Assembly: GCA_963681505.1 (NCBI GenBank)
Contig: OY811993.1
Location: 4,016,489-4,080,488, forward strand
Reading direction: 5' to 3'
DNA from: Eunapius fragilis
Lineage: Eukaryota > Porifera > Demospongiae > Spongillida > Spongillidae
DNA: 64,000 nucleotides
Below the pieces are notes generated by a model. The model saw only the letters and a program-made list of their open reading frames with translations, had not been told where the DNA came from and made no database searches. Below, one piece after another: positions 42,361 to 54,129 of the stretch (its first letter is position 1; every line of letters begins with the position of its first letter). The position numbers and the translations under genes were made by a program.

Positions 42361-44080
42361 AGGCGTTATTCTATATACTGGCCATAAAATGGACACTCCA
42401 CGCCATCAAATGACCTTTCCCACAAACCTGAAGACAACCAATTTAATAAGCTTTTTGCTAACCCATCTTTTCCAGACAGAGCACGTCTATTACCTGTATT
42501 CCCCCCCCCCCCCCCCCCCCCCCCTGCCACCCCATGCTTTCTGCTATCCCTTCTTCTAGACTGTTTTTTTCTTCAACCTGACATTTCTAGTTCCAAACAG
42601 CCACATAGTGGTGGCTAGGCAAGAGTGCTCTCAAAGTGCTAGCTGTCCCTACTGCCCAGCTCATTCTATAGAGTAGCTCAAACCAAATTATATGTTCTAC
42701 TTAGGAGAGTTCTAGTATTTCACTGCACCAGGGCTACGTTTAGATGTCTACCAAGATCTTTAGCTTCTGATGTCCTAAGCCAAAGCACTGGCATGAGACC
42801 AAATGGGAGAAAGTCTACACCTCAGTTCCCATAGCTCTCCACAGCAAGAGGGATGTAGCTCCATCCGAGTTTATGACACTACAGTTGGGTCATTAGGCTG
42901 ATGCTTCCTCTTTGCTGCAGTGGTGTGGCTGTTTCTGCTATGACACTAGCTTCATGAAGTGGCACTGGTGTGAGAGGAGATGTCACTGTGAAGTCAAAAG
43001 CAGCTGGGGATTCCACTTGTCCAATTGCTTAGAATGCCATAAGTGGGCTGAGACCAGGAAAGGTCAGGGGAAATTGTGCTATCTGGTACAACCTTCACCC
43101 CATGGTTCTCCTGGTGGTAAAAATGTGTAAACATGTCACACAGCTTGTTATGCAGGGGTACCATGTCTGCAAGCCTATGCCAGTGGGTCCAAAGCTATTA
43201 CAGGAGGAGGAAGCCCTCGTGGTTTCTAAACCTAGCCACCACAAAGTAGCTGTGCAGAATTTGCTAGGATCAAAAAGCAGGCCAGGTTCACCCAAAGGAA
43301 GGACTGACAACCATGAGGTGACAAAGGAATGCAGAGGGGAGGTAAGCTTTGTTTGCTGTATAAACATTAATATTTCATTTCATTATCATTTATGAAGTTT
43401 AATAAATTTCTTCATCAAGACAAGTTGGTATTGGTCTGAGGTGTTAGCCTTAATATACTGCCACTCTGATGCACCAGAATGCTAGAGCCCTGTATGACAA
43501 CATAGAGATATATGCAGATAAAAGTAGGGAAAATGAGCACACTGTATTACTATTGTTACAACATAATTTTATTCTATGTGTCCCAATGGCTGTGGAGGTA
43601 TATGGAGCATGGAGTGAGGAGCTGTGAAATGCTCTGAGCTAGCTGTGGAGAGCTATGGGTGTTGGGGTACAGAAGCTAGGCAGCTACTGGCACGATTGGC
43701 TTCTCGTCTTGCTACTTGCTACAATATCTCGAAATCCCAGGCTGCCTCCAGTTTTTACGAGAGACTCAACTTGACCCTGGTGAGGGCAAATGTTCAAGCT
43801 CTGCTGTCCCGTCCAATGTCCGTTCAAAACACCTGTTAGATAGTGTGTTGCATAATAATCCTGTACGTGCATTTATTCCCATTCGTGCATCAAGACAAGT
43901 TGGTAGTTGGTATTGGTCTGAGGTGTTAGCCTTAACTGCCGCTCTAATGCACCAGTATGCTAGAGCCCTGCTAGACAACATAGAGATACGTGCAGACAAA
44001 AGTAGGGGGGAAAAAACACACTTGTTATTACAATATAATTTTATTCTATAGTTTTGATTGAGAATTTAAATGCACACCAT
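42361..44080. repeat. Segmental duplication: flank downstream of receptor C
   Basis: Counterpart of 29363-30553. It has three retrotransposon pieces: 42810-43190 (minus, inverted relative to the other copy), 43200-43370 (minus; SWLSVLPLGEPGLLFDPS) and 43577-43839 (plus; CVPMAVEVYGAW, then a second AVESYGCWGTEARQLLARL and ERLNLTLVRANVQALLSR). A poly-C run lies at 42500-42525. It joins the receptor tail repeat at about 44080. Confidence 0.65.
43577..43839 (+). pseudogene. Non-LTR retrotransposon extreme C-terminus
   Basis: VPMAVEVYGAWSEEL and, 60 bases on, LAVESYGCWGTEARQLLA repeat the same block twice, followed by LASRLATCYNISKSQA and the terminal ERLNLTLVRANVQALLSRP. The duplicated VExYGxWG block suggests joining of two truncated copies. 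Confidence 0.6.
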
Positions 44081-44191
44081 TTTGTTCATTTGGAGATACG
44101 CTTGGATCTTGTACATATGTTCCATGGGCTTCATTTGGAGATACACTTGGATCTTGTACATGTGTTCCATGCAGAGGCGTAGACAAGGGGT

Positions 44192-44249
<58 letters not shown>

Positions 44250-44800
44250 GCAAGGGGGGCAAGAGCTCCCCCAGTTTTTCCCCTGATCATGAATATTTTA
44301 ATTATGTGTTCATTGCTTATCAATAAATTTATATCTACACAAACGATCCAAAGATATGCATTCTACTTGCGTTTCGAGATACAAATTCGTTAGCTAAATC
44401 AGCTATCTCTAATTTGTCAGTTCTGATAATAGCGACATGTTACAGCAATGAATATTTAATTAGTGGTCAAGTGGTTATACTTTGGCCCCCCCAGTTTAAA
44501 AAAATTGTCTACGCTGCTGCCATGGGCTTCATTTGGAGATACACTTGAATCTTGTGCATGTGTTCCATGAACTTTATTTGGAGTTTGACGATACACTTGG
44601 ATCTTGTACATGTGTTCCATAGGCTTCATTTGGAGATATGTTTGGATCTCGCACATGTGTTCCATAGGCTTCATTTGGAGATACATTTGGATCTCGCACA
44701 TGTGTTCCATAGGCTTCATTTGGAGATACATTTGGATCTCCGACTCGTTCATGTGTTCCATAGGCTTCATTTGGAGAAATAAAAGGATCAAAAGTGTGTG
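44080..44800 (-). repeat. Tandem 45-bp repeat encoding a tyrosine motif (receptor C tail)
   Basis: The unit peptide is SPNEAYGTHVRDPNV (15 residues), repeated about eight times including decayed copies, counting both sides of the MITE at 44172-44519. The first unit is two residues longer (THERVGDP). Some distal units have His in place of Tyr (EAHG). The equivalent array in receptor B has two units. The spacing places a tyrosine every 15 residues. Confidence 0.8.
44172..44519. mobile_element. Poly-G MITE inserted in the tyrosine repeat, 5-bp duplication CCATG
   Basis: Ends CAGAGGCGTAGAC and GTCTACGCTGCTG, with CCATG on both sides (44167-44171 and 44520-44524). Contains an uninterrupted G run of about 60 bases. 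It is absent from receptor B's array. Same size of target duplication as 9119-9403 and 25528-25781. Confidence 0.85.
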
Positions 44801-47800
44801 CTCCATTTTGTTGCATTGTGGTTTCCTTTGAACTTGTAATGGTAACAGCACATGCAGTTGAGCACCTTATAGGGTCTGAAATAAGTAAATGAAAGGTGAG
44901 ATCCAGATTAATTTTTGCTGTAATACCTTTAGTAATGCATTGTTCTGCCCTCATTTTAGCACATTTCCGTCGCCTTAGCACAATGATCGTAGCTGCAACT
45001 GTGGTCACCACAACAGCGATGATGAAGACAATGGTGATGCCACTAGCAAAAATCCCTAGAGGTGATTGTTGTGCTGAAAGTTGAAAAATATATATATTAT
45101 AGCAGTTTTAATATATATAATAATCTACAGAATGAAATACAATTTCTTGTGTAGAAATTATATTATTTGTCAATGAACTACTCTGAAATGTAGTCAAGCT
45201 GATTGTAACTTTCTCAAGCAGTGCCACATGCTAAATGGGGGTGGTATATCTGGTTGGGGGGGGGGGGGGGGGGGAGGGCAGGTGTAGTGGTTTCAATGGG
45301 GTTAATTTTCTCTCCCCTTGGGCATCTGAATGAATTCAATTAAATTGCAACATATGCAATGACATTAATGAATGTACTTATATTACTGGCAAAGGGGTAA
45401 CATTAACAATACTAGTACACATGCATTGTGATTGACAGAAAGCAAACGGTTTTTTAGCATGCAAGCAGACTTAGAGGCAACGGGTTAATTTGGTAGGCTG
45501 TTCCAGATATTAATATTATGCTTGAAGAAGGAGCTGAGTCAGCTGGATCCTTTTTTACAGAACAACAGGACCGTAAAAATGGTGGTCGAATAGATCAGAC
45601 ACAATTTTATAGCACATCATTAGGTCTGAAAGTATTCGAATGAGTCAAGCTGAAGGATCTAGTTCTCCTGAACTCTCTCTATTTGTTTTATATCTTTGTG
45701 GAGCCAAGGCAACATGACAGGAAAGCAGTATTGGTCGAATACAAACCTTGATGGCATAAATATGAGTTGAAGCATCAAACATATAAAACTATGGAACAGT
45801 GCCCAGCAAAATCACTCTGGAAAATTTGGTAAAGTATCATAAGGGTAGTTTTGCCAAGACACTGTTCCATATACTGTAGTAATCGCATTCCAAATAATAA
45901 ATATAGGCCTATATTGAAATAAAAATTAGTTTGGTTTTAGATTTGAACACAAATGGGGGTGGAGAGCGGGGTGGGAAGAATATATATTTTACGTTAAATG
46001 TATTAAAATGTGTTATTGTACAAGCTATGTGATACATTTGTCTGATTAAATATAAAAGCAAATAATCCTAATGCATGTGGAAATGTAATGCAGGTTCTAT
46101 CAAGTTCAGTGATTATAATTTATAGTGGTTACATGTGATATTATAAAATGGTACATTCAGGAAAGGCACATAACAGCTAACCTGAAGCAATGCCTGAAGT
46201 AGGTGTGGTAGTAGCTGCAAACATACAAGAGATGGTATTGGGGAAATGTGTACAATAACTTACCCATTACAATAATGGAGGAGGTGGCTCTAGCAACAGT
46301 AGATAGTGGACCAGAGGTGGAGATACCTGGAGCAGGTGTTGTAACTGAAAACATACAAGAGATGGCATTGTGGGAAATGTGTACAATAACTTACCCATTA
46401 CAATATTGGAAGAGGTGGCTCCACCAACAATAGGGCTAGATGTGGAGATACCTGGAGCAGGTTGTGGATGATTACTTGAAATAATTAATGTTCTTAAAAC
46501 TGATTAATATATTAGATGGATAATCTATACTTCACATGAGTAAAATCATAATGAAGGCTCAATGGTCAATGGTCATAATTTGTAGTGGCTGCATGGAATG
46601 TTCAGGAAAGACTTATCTGGAGTAATACCTCCGGCAGGTGCATGGTAGTAGCTGCATATGTGCAAGACATGGCATTGGGGAAATACATGTATGCATCAAT
46701 AACATACGTATTGCAATATTGGAGGAGGTTATCATCCACACCTCTCCAGATACCTCCACCCCTTACCCTGCTGTTGTTGGAGGTACTGCCTCCAATATTG
46801 CAATACATATGTTCATGCGTGCAAACTTGCTTACATTATATATATACATTACACCAACATAGTGCTAATGTGGGAAGAATTGAAGAGACTTACTAATGCA
46901 ATTTAACCCATCTGATTGCATTTGGTAACCAGGGTAACAGCTGCAGTTGTATCTTGATGATGTGTCATTGCATATCTGACTACACCCTCCATTGTTGACT
47001 GCACATTCATTCACATCTATAATAGTGGCACCAGGTACATGTCTATGTAATAGGGAAAGTGCTTGTTAACATACCAAGACTGATGAGAAGAGTGAGACCT
47101 GGCTGAACACTGTATTGATTATCTATTATAATTTGTGATGAACAGTCCAGATTACCACTGTTGTAATACACTAATGATCCAGTCACATTTGCTGCAATAC
47201 GCAAACCATTTTGTTGTATGCATCCTACAAGAATGTCATTCTTCATGACCTTAAATGGAGTTGTTGGTATGCTTATGCAAACATAGCCAGGTGGTGTTGT
47301 ATTTGAGTTCTGATAACTAGCAGAGATCGTAGTTGCTGACACAACTGTGTAACATTTCCCTCCACAACCACCACCACCACAACCAACAGTGCATTGTCTG
47401 TATACAGCAAGAGTGGCAGATGTTGAACCATTGGTAGGAAAGTAGCACACATTCCATCTTGTGGCATTTCCATCACACTGCAGTGGACTTCCCACACCAA
47501 AGTATGTACCACTTTGGGAGTAATAACTTTGGGCAGCCATAGTTGGTGGATTGGTTACATTCAAGTTATATCCAAATGTACCACATGATGCACTCCAGTG
47601 ACCTGCAATTGGAGAGATAACATTAAAAGAGAATATGACTTATTCTTATTTAAACCAAGACCTCAGTGGGTTTCTGTGTATAGGGATATTGTAAGTAAAA
47701 CATTCTATTTATGGCCTCGCAAACAGATTATCTTAAAACAAAAAAAATGTTTTCATGTTTAAACAACTGCACATATCACAATATTTGATGGCACGTGAAA

Positions 47801-47901
47801 TTAGAATATTAATTCACACTGGAGATTGATATAACTCCACCTTGTATAGTTATGCATAGAAGAACCAGAACTCCAAGCTGAACATGGCTGGATGCATCCA
47901 T
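44574..47901 (-). CDS. Receptor C: kinase-less EGF receptor with tyrosine-repeat tail
   Basis: Exons (minus): 47841-47901 signal peptide [16 protein letters not shown]; 47075-47602 ectodomain (528 nt, intact, Cys-containing, [15 protein letters not shown]); 46894-47016 EGF ([12 protein letters not shown]); stalk mini-exons 46395-46451, 46264-46344 and 46182-46214; 44927-45073 transmembrane (FASGITIVFIIAVVV, then VLRRRKCAKM); last exon 44574-44875. The tail is MQQNGAHTFDPFI followed by four full SPNEAYGTH units and SSNSK stop; the stop follows a small indel, since the repeat continues in another frame beyond it. No kinase is encoded in the 12 kb downstream. Exon phases agree. Best-preserved kinase-less member; its role (substrate chain, decoy or co-receptor) is inference. 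Confidence 0.78.
45792..45869. mobile_element. TA-type MITE, short copy 4
   Basis: 78 bp, TGGAACAGTGCCCAGC and GACACTGTTCCA ends with TA on both sides; orthologous in position to the copy at 31496 in receptor B. Confidence 0.75.
46703..46810. repeat. Inverted mini-exon hairpin in receptor C
   Basis: Arms TATTGCAATATTGGAGGAGG and CCTCCAATATTGCAATA face each other. The plus strand of the right half encodes SPDTSTPYPAVVGGTAS, the stalk-exon peptide in antisense orientation to the gene. Together with 36880-36975 it shows the inversion preceded the B/C duplication. Confidence 0.65.
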
Positions 47902-47949
47902 CCTAAAGTATGAAGTGTAAATCATTAGCAGCATTATTGAATAACATCT

Positions 47950-48600
47950 ATATTCAAATAACAGTGGGCATCTTAATAATAATACATGTAAAGTACTTTT
48001 ATTAGGCAAGCACATGTACAAATTGCTTTAGTGCTCTTGGAATTAAGTACCAACTTCGTATTTGAGATGCAACCTGCCTTGATAAAATTGCCACATAGCA
48101 GGCCCAATTCTGAATGCGCAAATGGCAAGCAAGAAGTACAGCATAATACAGACAGCTGGGTTTTTGAATACTATTTTTGTTAAGGACATGGGCCATCGTT
48201 TAAGGCATCATGGTCTCATGATTGTGAGTGCCTGGCTGATTTGCCTGCCAGAAATAGACATCACAGTAACTGTTCCACTTGCACTTATCATTTGGTGGGA
48301 GTCATGCCAAGTGGTTGGTGTTGCGGAACTGTCTGGTAACTGAAAACCAAAAGCTGCAGTCCAATAGCCCCAAATATCAAGAGTTAGGTTTGGTTTGAAA
48401 CCCCTTGACAGTAGAGACATGTTGCAACTGAGGTGTGTATTGCTTAGAATACATTATCTAGGCTTCCATCCCACCTTGCCATCAGTCCAAAGGGCTGCAA
48501 TGGTGGCAGAAATATGAGCTCAATTTGGTAAGGTCAATCAAGACCCTGCTGGAAATATAACTCCACCCATCATAAATATTGCAGCGAAAGTAGCAGCATT
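47950..48600. other. Unresolved stretch 5' of receptor C
   Basis: Minus-strand frames at 48002-48196 and 48208-48420 are open but match no family I know. They may be host-flank sequence or more retrotransposon body. The receptor C promoter should lie here; no clear core element is visible. Confidence 0.3.
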
Positions 48601-50510
48601 CATGTAGATTATGGTTAGGTATAACACAAAAAATCACCCGCAAACTGCAGGATAAAAATGACTGTATTCATAATATTTACACGTGAAGATCCTAAATGTC
48701 TAAGGCAAAAAGATCTTGAATTAGCTAGTATGAGCACAAAAGAGTAGTTGTGACCCATCGAATAATTAGTGCTAGTAGCAAATGTGAACTGATTCAAGAG
48801 AGTTTCAGGCCATCAGTATTATCCATAGTACTCTACCAGCTATGGCCCACACACCCAACCAAACTCTATGCATTTTGCAATATGATTCCTATTTATAGCT
48901 GGTGAGCCATTTGTCATACTTCTTGTAAAGTGATTGGAGTTAGATCAAAGGCTGTAAGAAGCCAATCTGTAACAAGTACATCTGCTGCCCATGTATGCTG
49001 TACATACATATCTCAGACCGCTTCCAACTTCAATTTGACCATCAATACCATCTTGCATACAAAACTCATGAAGTGCATTTTGAAGCTGGTGTTATGATGA
49101 GAGATCTTGTTTATAGCATTCCAAGTGATTGTTTTACCTCTATTTGGAACTCCACAGTATCCAAATGTAGGTTCAGACCACGAGAAGGCACAACTAAGAG
49201 CAACAAAGCAACAAGAGGGAGATTAGAATGATAATAAATAATAGCCAGGGCTATTTGGCTGTGATATGGATTCAAAAAGTGTACAAATCTTTCAATCCTA
49301 AGGGACAGCTCCTTAATGATGGTTTGTGTCTGATTAAAGAAGCTGCATATGCATGGTGACGAATTTTGAGCAATGGAGTCGCAGACCACCTGTGTAGCCT
49401 TGCTACATCAGCATATGGGTTAATGGATAGACCCTCTGTTTAACACTCACAACATATGGGATCTCCAACTGGGTCCTAAGGATCACACATATTATAGTTT
49501 CTAATACAAGAAAACCTTGTACAAAGAATTTTTGATGTGAAATGTGCCTATGTGACTGCTCTGGCACTTGATTTAGACAAGAGTAAGATTCAGTCTACTG
49601 CATAAATTATACGATATTGTTGTATATATGCCGCTTGATGCGTGAATAGGACAAAAACTGCTGGGCTTCTACAAAATTAAATTTCAACTGCCAGTGAACC
49701 ACCCCAACTCAATACATCTACGGGATCATAAGTGGCATGTTTACATGCCTCAGCAGCCTGAGTCACTGCACCACCTCCATAAAAATATTTGCATCAAGCG
49801 GGTGATGTGACTGTCAGGTTCAAAGCAGCTAATCCTTTCTAATATGTACCCATTGTATGGCAGTGAGCAAAGGTGGAGGGGTCTATACCAAGCCACTACT
49901 TCACAGCAGTCTGGAATTGGTCAGGTTCAAGTGTAACCTCAAGCTGGCTGAAGGGATAACTTAAAACCAAGATTCAGCATGGGATGCTGATAAGATTGGA
50001 TTTATCAGCTTGCAAGAACTTGCCCAGGAAAAGGAAGTGGTCTGATTTTATGGACTGTCTTCAACTACACATGTGACCGTAGTTACATCACTTGGAGGGA
50101 TCAACCTCCCAATTGCAATCGGGCTCTGCTTGAATAAATTGAGAATTTTGATGTAAGCCCAGAGGAACAGCAAAGTGGCAAGGAAGGAGCAAAAGTTGTT
50201 CTGAATGAGAGAGAAGGCCAAAGACTGTGTCATGAAATGCAGAGTTGTGCTTTATGCCATATCTGAAGTGTAATATGACATGGATGCTGATGACACCATT
50301 GTCAAACTGATGAATGACCTAAAAGATTAACACTGATGGAGTTGATCTTGCCAAGTGATCATGGAGAAGCAGCCATACGGTGCAAAAGCAGCAGGGCAAC
50401 TCGTAGCAACATCTTGTAGCATCAAAAGGAGAATTGATGCATGAAATATGATCGCTTGGCTAGTGCAATAAATGTATAGTCAGACTTCAAAGTGTCGCAC
50501 TATAAAAAAG
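48600..50510 (-). pseudogene. Two heavily decayed non-LTR retrotransposon C-termini
   Basis: Minus strand, reading from 50010 down: SHAESWF..IPSAS, LHLNLTNSRLL, LNLTVTSPA, GGGAVTQAAEACKHATYDP. A second piece from 49240 down: VVPSRGLNLHLDTVEFQI, TDWLLTAFDLTPITLQEV, AKCIEFGWVCGP and LVEYYG. Both follow the block order of the recurrent family, with many stops. No frame survives beyond about 90 codons. Confidence 0.5.
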
Positions 50511-50535
50511 TGAGAGCCTCAGAGAATACACTCAC

Positions 50536-51026
50536 TCTTTGCAATACATGCACGTATGGATCACACGTCAATTAAAGCCACGAGAAATGTTCTGTTGTTA
50601 AAACGTAGCGTTTGGTTATAGAGTTTTGAAGTGAATTATTTGTAGTAAGTGCATGCACGCGTGCAGTAACACACTGCGCGTAAGCGGCAAATAAAGGAAA
50701 GTGGGGGAGTTATACATACTTATCGGGACAAATGCATCTCCATTGCATCTCACCAAATACATGCATGGTATAGCCAGTGAATTATCCGAACGGCTGAAAA
50801 ACAGTTACGTATTTTAATGGCTGGGTTGTATGTGATGGCTCGTGAGGCTGCTGTAGAATAAAAATTCTCATCAGAAGCTATAATACATGTTAGGATCCGT
50901 AATTTCATGGATCCCACACAACTACCCAAGTGTTAATAGTTGCAATTTTGAGAAAGTAAGCAATTTAGTATTCATTCGTTTTAAACGAACTGAAAGATAT
51001 ATATCCCATGATACTCTGGATGCTGG
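50536..51026. repeat. Long inverted repeat, left arm
   Basis: Reverse complement of 58281-58730, roughly 85 percent identical by eye with small gaps. The outer boundary is TCTTTGCAATACATGCACGT and the inner boundary CTGGATGCTGG. No ORF. The 7.25 kb between the arms holds two THAP-bearing repeat copies and several retrotransposon fragments. Confidence 0.8.
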
Positions 51027-51684
51027 TTGCGAATTCTGTCCAAGCATTGTTGTGTTACTTGTCATGTTACAAGTTTCTACCGAATGCATCCATATCATGT
51101 CATCATAGTAAAAACAATCCAATTTTTAACTGACTTTCCGGGGCCTTGTGAAATCCTACAAAATGTTGCCCCCACCCTCTAGGTATGTACTCTGTCATTC
51201 AGGACTAGGTTAGCTTACACCACAGATTTGAACAGCTACCTTTCTTGCAAGAGATGGTCGCATGTAGGTTCTGGACTCAGTTACAACAATATTTGCAATA
51301 TATAAGCACCCAGGTTGTCTGCCATCTTTGGTACCTGAGGTTACACCTGAACCATTATCTCTTGGAAATTATTTTGACATATTCAGGTGTTCTTAAATCT
51401 GAATTTTTCAAAGTCAATGTTGCACAACCCTTAATGGCTAATAGACTTTTAGGCACTATATATAAATGCTCTCGTGATGGAAACCTATTCCACAGCCATT
51501 AATAGCAGACTTGAGTTGTAAAAGATTGAGAAAGTTTTCTAAAAACTGGCTTAGCAAGCGGGAAGGGTACACTATTTTATGTACGTCAAAACGTGCATGT
51601 TTACTAGGTATTCAATAACATCCTGATCATAACACCTGACTGTTTCATAAGGCAATACTATACCACGTAGAAGTTAGCCCCACA

Positions 51685-52239
51685 TTCCTCAGCCTCACAC
51701 CTGTGGCCACATTGTTATTTTGATAAATGATCCGCTTATATTGACGTGCTTCGAATGGTCCTGGCGTACATACAATATAGCTAGCTTGCATAGCAATGAC
51801 TACACTGTCCCACAAGATTTGCACACTCGATATGCTATACGTGTGGTTCTGAGAGCGTTATTGACAAAACAAGAATGGCACGCTAAAATACAACCATTTT
51901 TAAGTTGGGCTAACGGATTTCAGAAAGAATCACCCGTCGATTCACTAGATACTGTCCCACAAAAAAGAGCGCACCCAACATTGGAATTTTTCGCTGAACT
52001 TGGGCAAAAATAAAATCACGCGGAGAACTCCCGATCATGAAAAACTTGTTACAATACACATAAACAATAACCTGCTTGCGCACTACAGTGAAACGTGATT
52101 ATTCCAAAACGCCAGCGAATTTTCGTACCCCTTTCACACTTCGATGTACGTGTGATTCACAGCAGGTCGGATGGCAAACATAAATATCTATGGCTCACGT
52201 GACGTGTTGCCAATCCCTCTATGTATTATCTCTGTCTGT
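51685..52239 (+). other. Unrecognised ORF within duplicated flank
   Basis: 51690-51780 is repeated at 55846-55935 (ATGATCCGCTTATATTGACG). The frame 51720-52013 (97 codons) continues into sequence not in the second copy: VPQDLHTRYAIRVVLRALL and KRAHPTLEFFAELGQK. I recognise no family. Confidence 0.35.
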
Positions 52240-52716
52240 ATTGACCGGCTGTCAAACATAAAGTAATTTGTACAGTTGAAATCTTAATTACCTCAGAATA
52301 CCCATTTCTTTGACGAACTGATGCCGCGTACGTACTGCAGTGACCAGTGTAGCTTGGCAATGTACTAATTCAAAACGGAAATGTTCAACAGTTTAATGTA
52401 TGAAGGTTTGCATGCGTAGGCGTGAAGCGCGTGTGCCTCACGTGCGGCGCCATTTTTTAAGAGTAAATATACATTGCATTCAATGAAATTGCAAGGATGG
52501 TTTCGAGTTGCAGCGTGCTGTGAATCTACGGGAATGAAGCCCTATCGTTTTCCACGGATTTAAAGCATGGTCCGGATCTCTGCCATTGGTAGAAAAGAAT
52601 GGGTACCAAATGCTTAATTCTTCTACTAAGACTTTGCTGTTTGCATCCTTATCAGAAACTAATATCCTATTTGATACTTAAATGTCAAACTTCGCAGGCG
52701 CGGCCGTCCAGACAGT

Positions 52717-53001
52717 CAGAGGCGGATTTAGGGGGAGAGGGGTCCGGACCCCCCCTTTCCTATATGAACAATGACGTAATGCATACGGCAATCTATGCGA
52801 CCAAGGTAGTGTACCGTTCAACGGTATACTATACGGCTCCAATGAAGCTGGTATAGGTACCGTGACGTCAATTTCTGTCTGCGCGAGCGAGCGCACGCGA
52901 GGTGTGTACCAAAAAAATTTGCGCGCGCGCCTCCTTTCTTCGTTCTGGACCCCCCCCCCCCCCCCCCCCCCCCCTTCCTTTTATTCCTGCATCCGCCCCT
53001 G
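52717..53001. mobile_element. Poly-C MITE, CAG...CTG family
   Basis: Ends CAGAGGCGGATTTAGGGGG and CCTGCATCCGCCCCTG. Copy (d) is uninterrupted at this point (AAGTTACACCATCG), defining the empty site. I could not see a clean target duplication. Confidence 0.7.
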
Positions 53002-53561
53002 CGCCATGTTACACCATCGATCCTGAAAAGGTACCGGGCATGCTTTCAAATGCAATAAAACCATCCACAAGGTGGACGAGCAATTTAAACGCATTGAAAG
53101 ACATGCATCTCAGAAATGCCACTCAGTTTCCTGTTCAATGTTAAGATCGTTTGTTCTGTAGGTCTCGAACTAGTCTGGGGACCAGACCTATCTTCACGCA
53201 GAAAAGGTGTGGCATGTCAGGTACATGTCTATAGGGAGGGCTACAAACTCACACTCACATATGCTCATATTCGCGTGGTTATCCTAGTTGGTATAGATAG
53301 CTGGACCACTTGCATCAAGAAATTGATGTCAGTCAATCGCGTCCTGAATGTACAAATGCACACCCGGGCGTACAGCGAAAAACATTTTTTGCCGTTCGAT
53401 CTTTCAAGGGATCTAGTTACAATGAATACTGCGCGGACTCGAAGTATGAGTCGCAGTAGTCACAACAAAAATGCTTAGTCAAATCAAAGTCACATGCACC
53501 TTAACCGATTACTGCTGAGATACGCATATCTGCGTCAAAGCTGTGACAGCGTTTACCGTTA

Positions 53562-53677
53562 GGGGCGTCTCCTAACTATTTTGGAAAAGATAACGTCATC
53601 TTGACGTTGGGGGTAGGGGGGTAATAATGAACGTTACAATGACGTTATCTTTTCCAAAATAGTTTGGAGACGCCCCC
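53562..53677. mobile_element. TTA-flanked Harbinger-like MITE (copy 1)
   Basis: 116 bp, almost fully palindromic, ends GGGGCGTCTCC and GGAGACGCCCCC, with TTA on both sides. A 3-bp TTA duplication with GG-starting ends fits PIF/Harbinger-derived MITEs. The same insertion occurs in copy (d) at 57228-57343 but not in copy (b). Confidence 0.8.
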
Positions 53678-54129
53678 TTATAATGAAAACTCTTCGATAT
53701 CCTTTGGAAAATTATACGTTACTCATATCTGGCTTCAGTGCTTCACATTGTGTTGTTGAAACCCCCCTACCAGCTACCTAGGATTACTCTGCTGCCTCAT
53801 TTTGCTGTTATTGGACAACTCTACTTCAGTTAGGCTTAACAAAAATATTCCGACGTATCGGTTAACTTTGAGTCATTTTAAAAAACAACTATTTGCCGTT
53901 CACGTGTTGCAGCAATGCAGTGGCCATAAACGTGTACTTTTACCTTCCTTAGCACGTTTGACGTACCGCGCGGAAAGACGGTAATGGATAGATCCACTAG
54001 TACGGCTTGTTTTACGGTTATTTCTGCTCTAACAGTTACTATTTGACTTTGAAAAATATTTTATTAATTAAAGTACATAAACTACAAATACAACAATAAC
54101 CAAACACAAGTCACAAAACAACATACAAA

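Larger units (their letters stand above)
52240..54110. repeat. THAP-bearing repeat, copy (c)
   Basis: As copy b: a THAP remnant at about 52500-52680 (MVSSC, KPYRFP, and in another frame AIGRKEWVPNA), then the conserved non-coding body. It contains a poly-C MITE at 52717-53001 and a TTA-flanked MITE at 53562-53677. No catalytic transposase region, so probably a deletion derivative of a THAP-encoding DNA transposon. Confidence 0.7.

Noticed and set aside
44552-44831. Plus-strand repeat peptide (CSIGFIWRY units)
   Set aside because: Antisense reading of the 45-bp tyrosine repeat; the minus strand continues an exon with proper splice sites, so the plus frame is a shadow.
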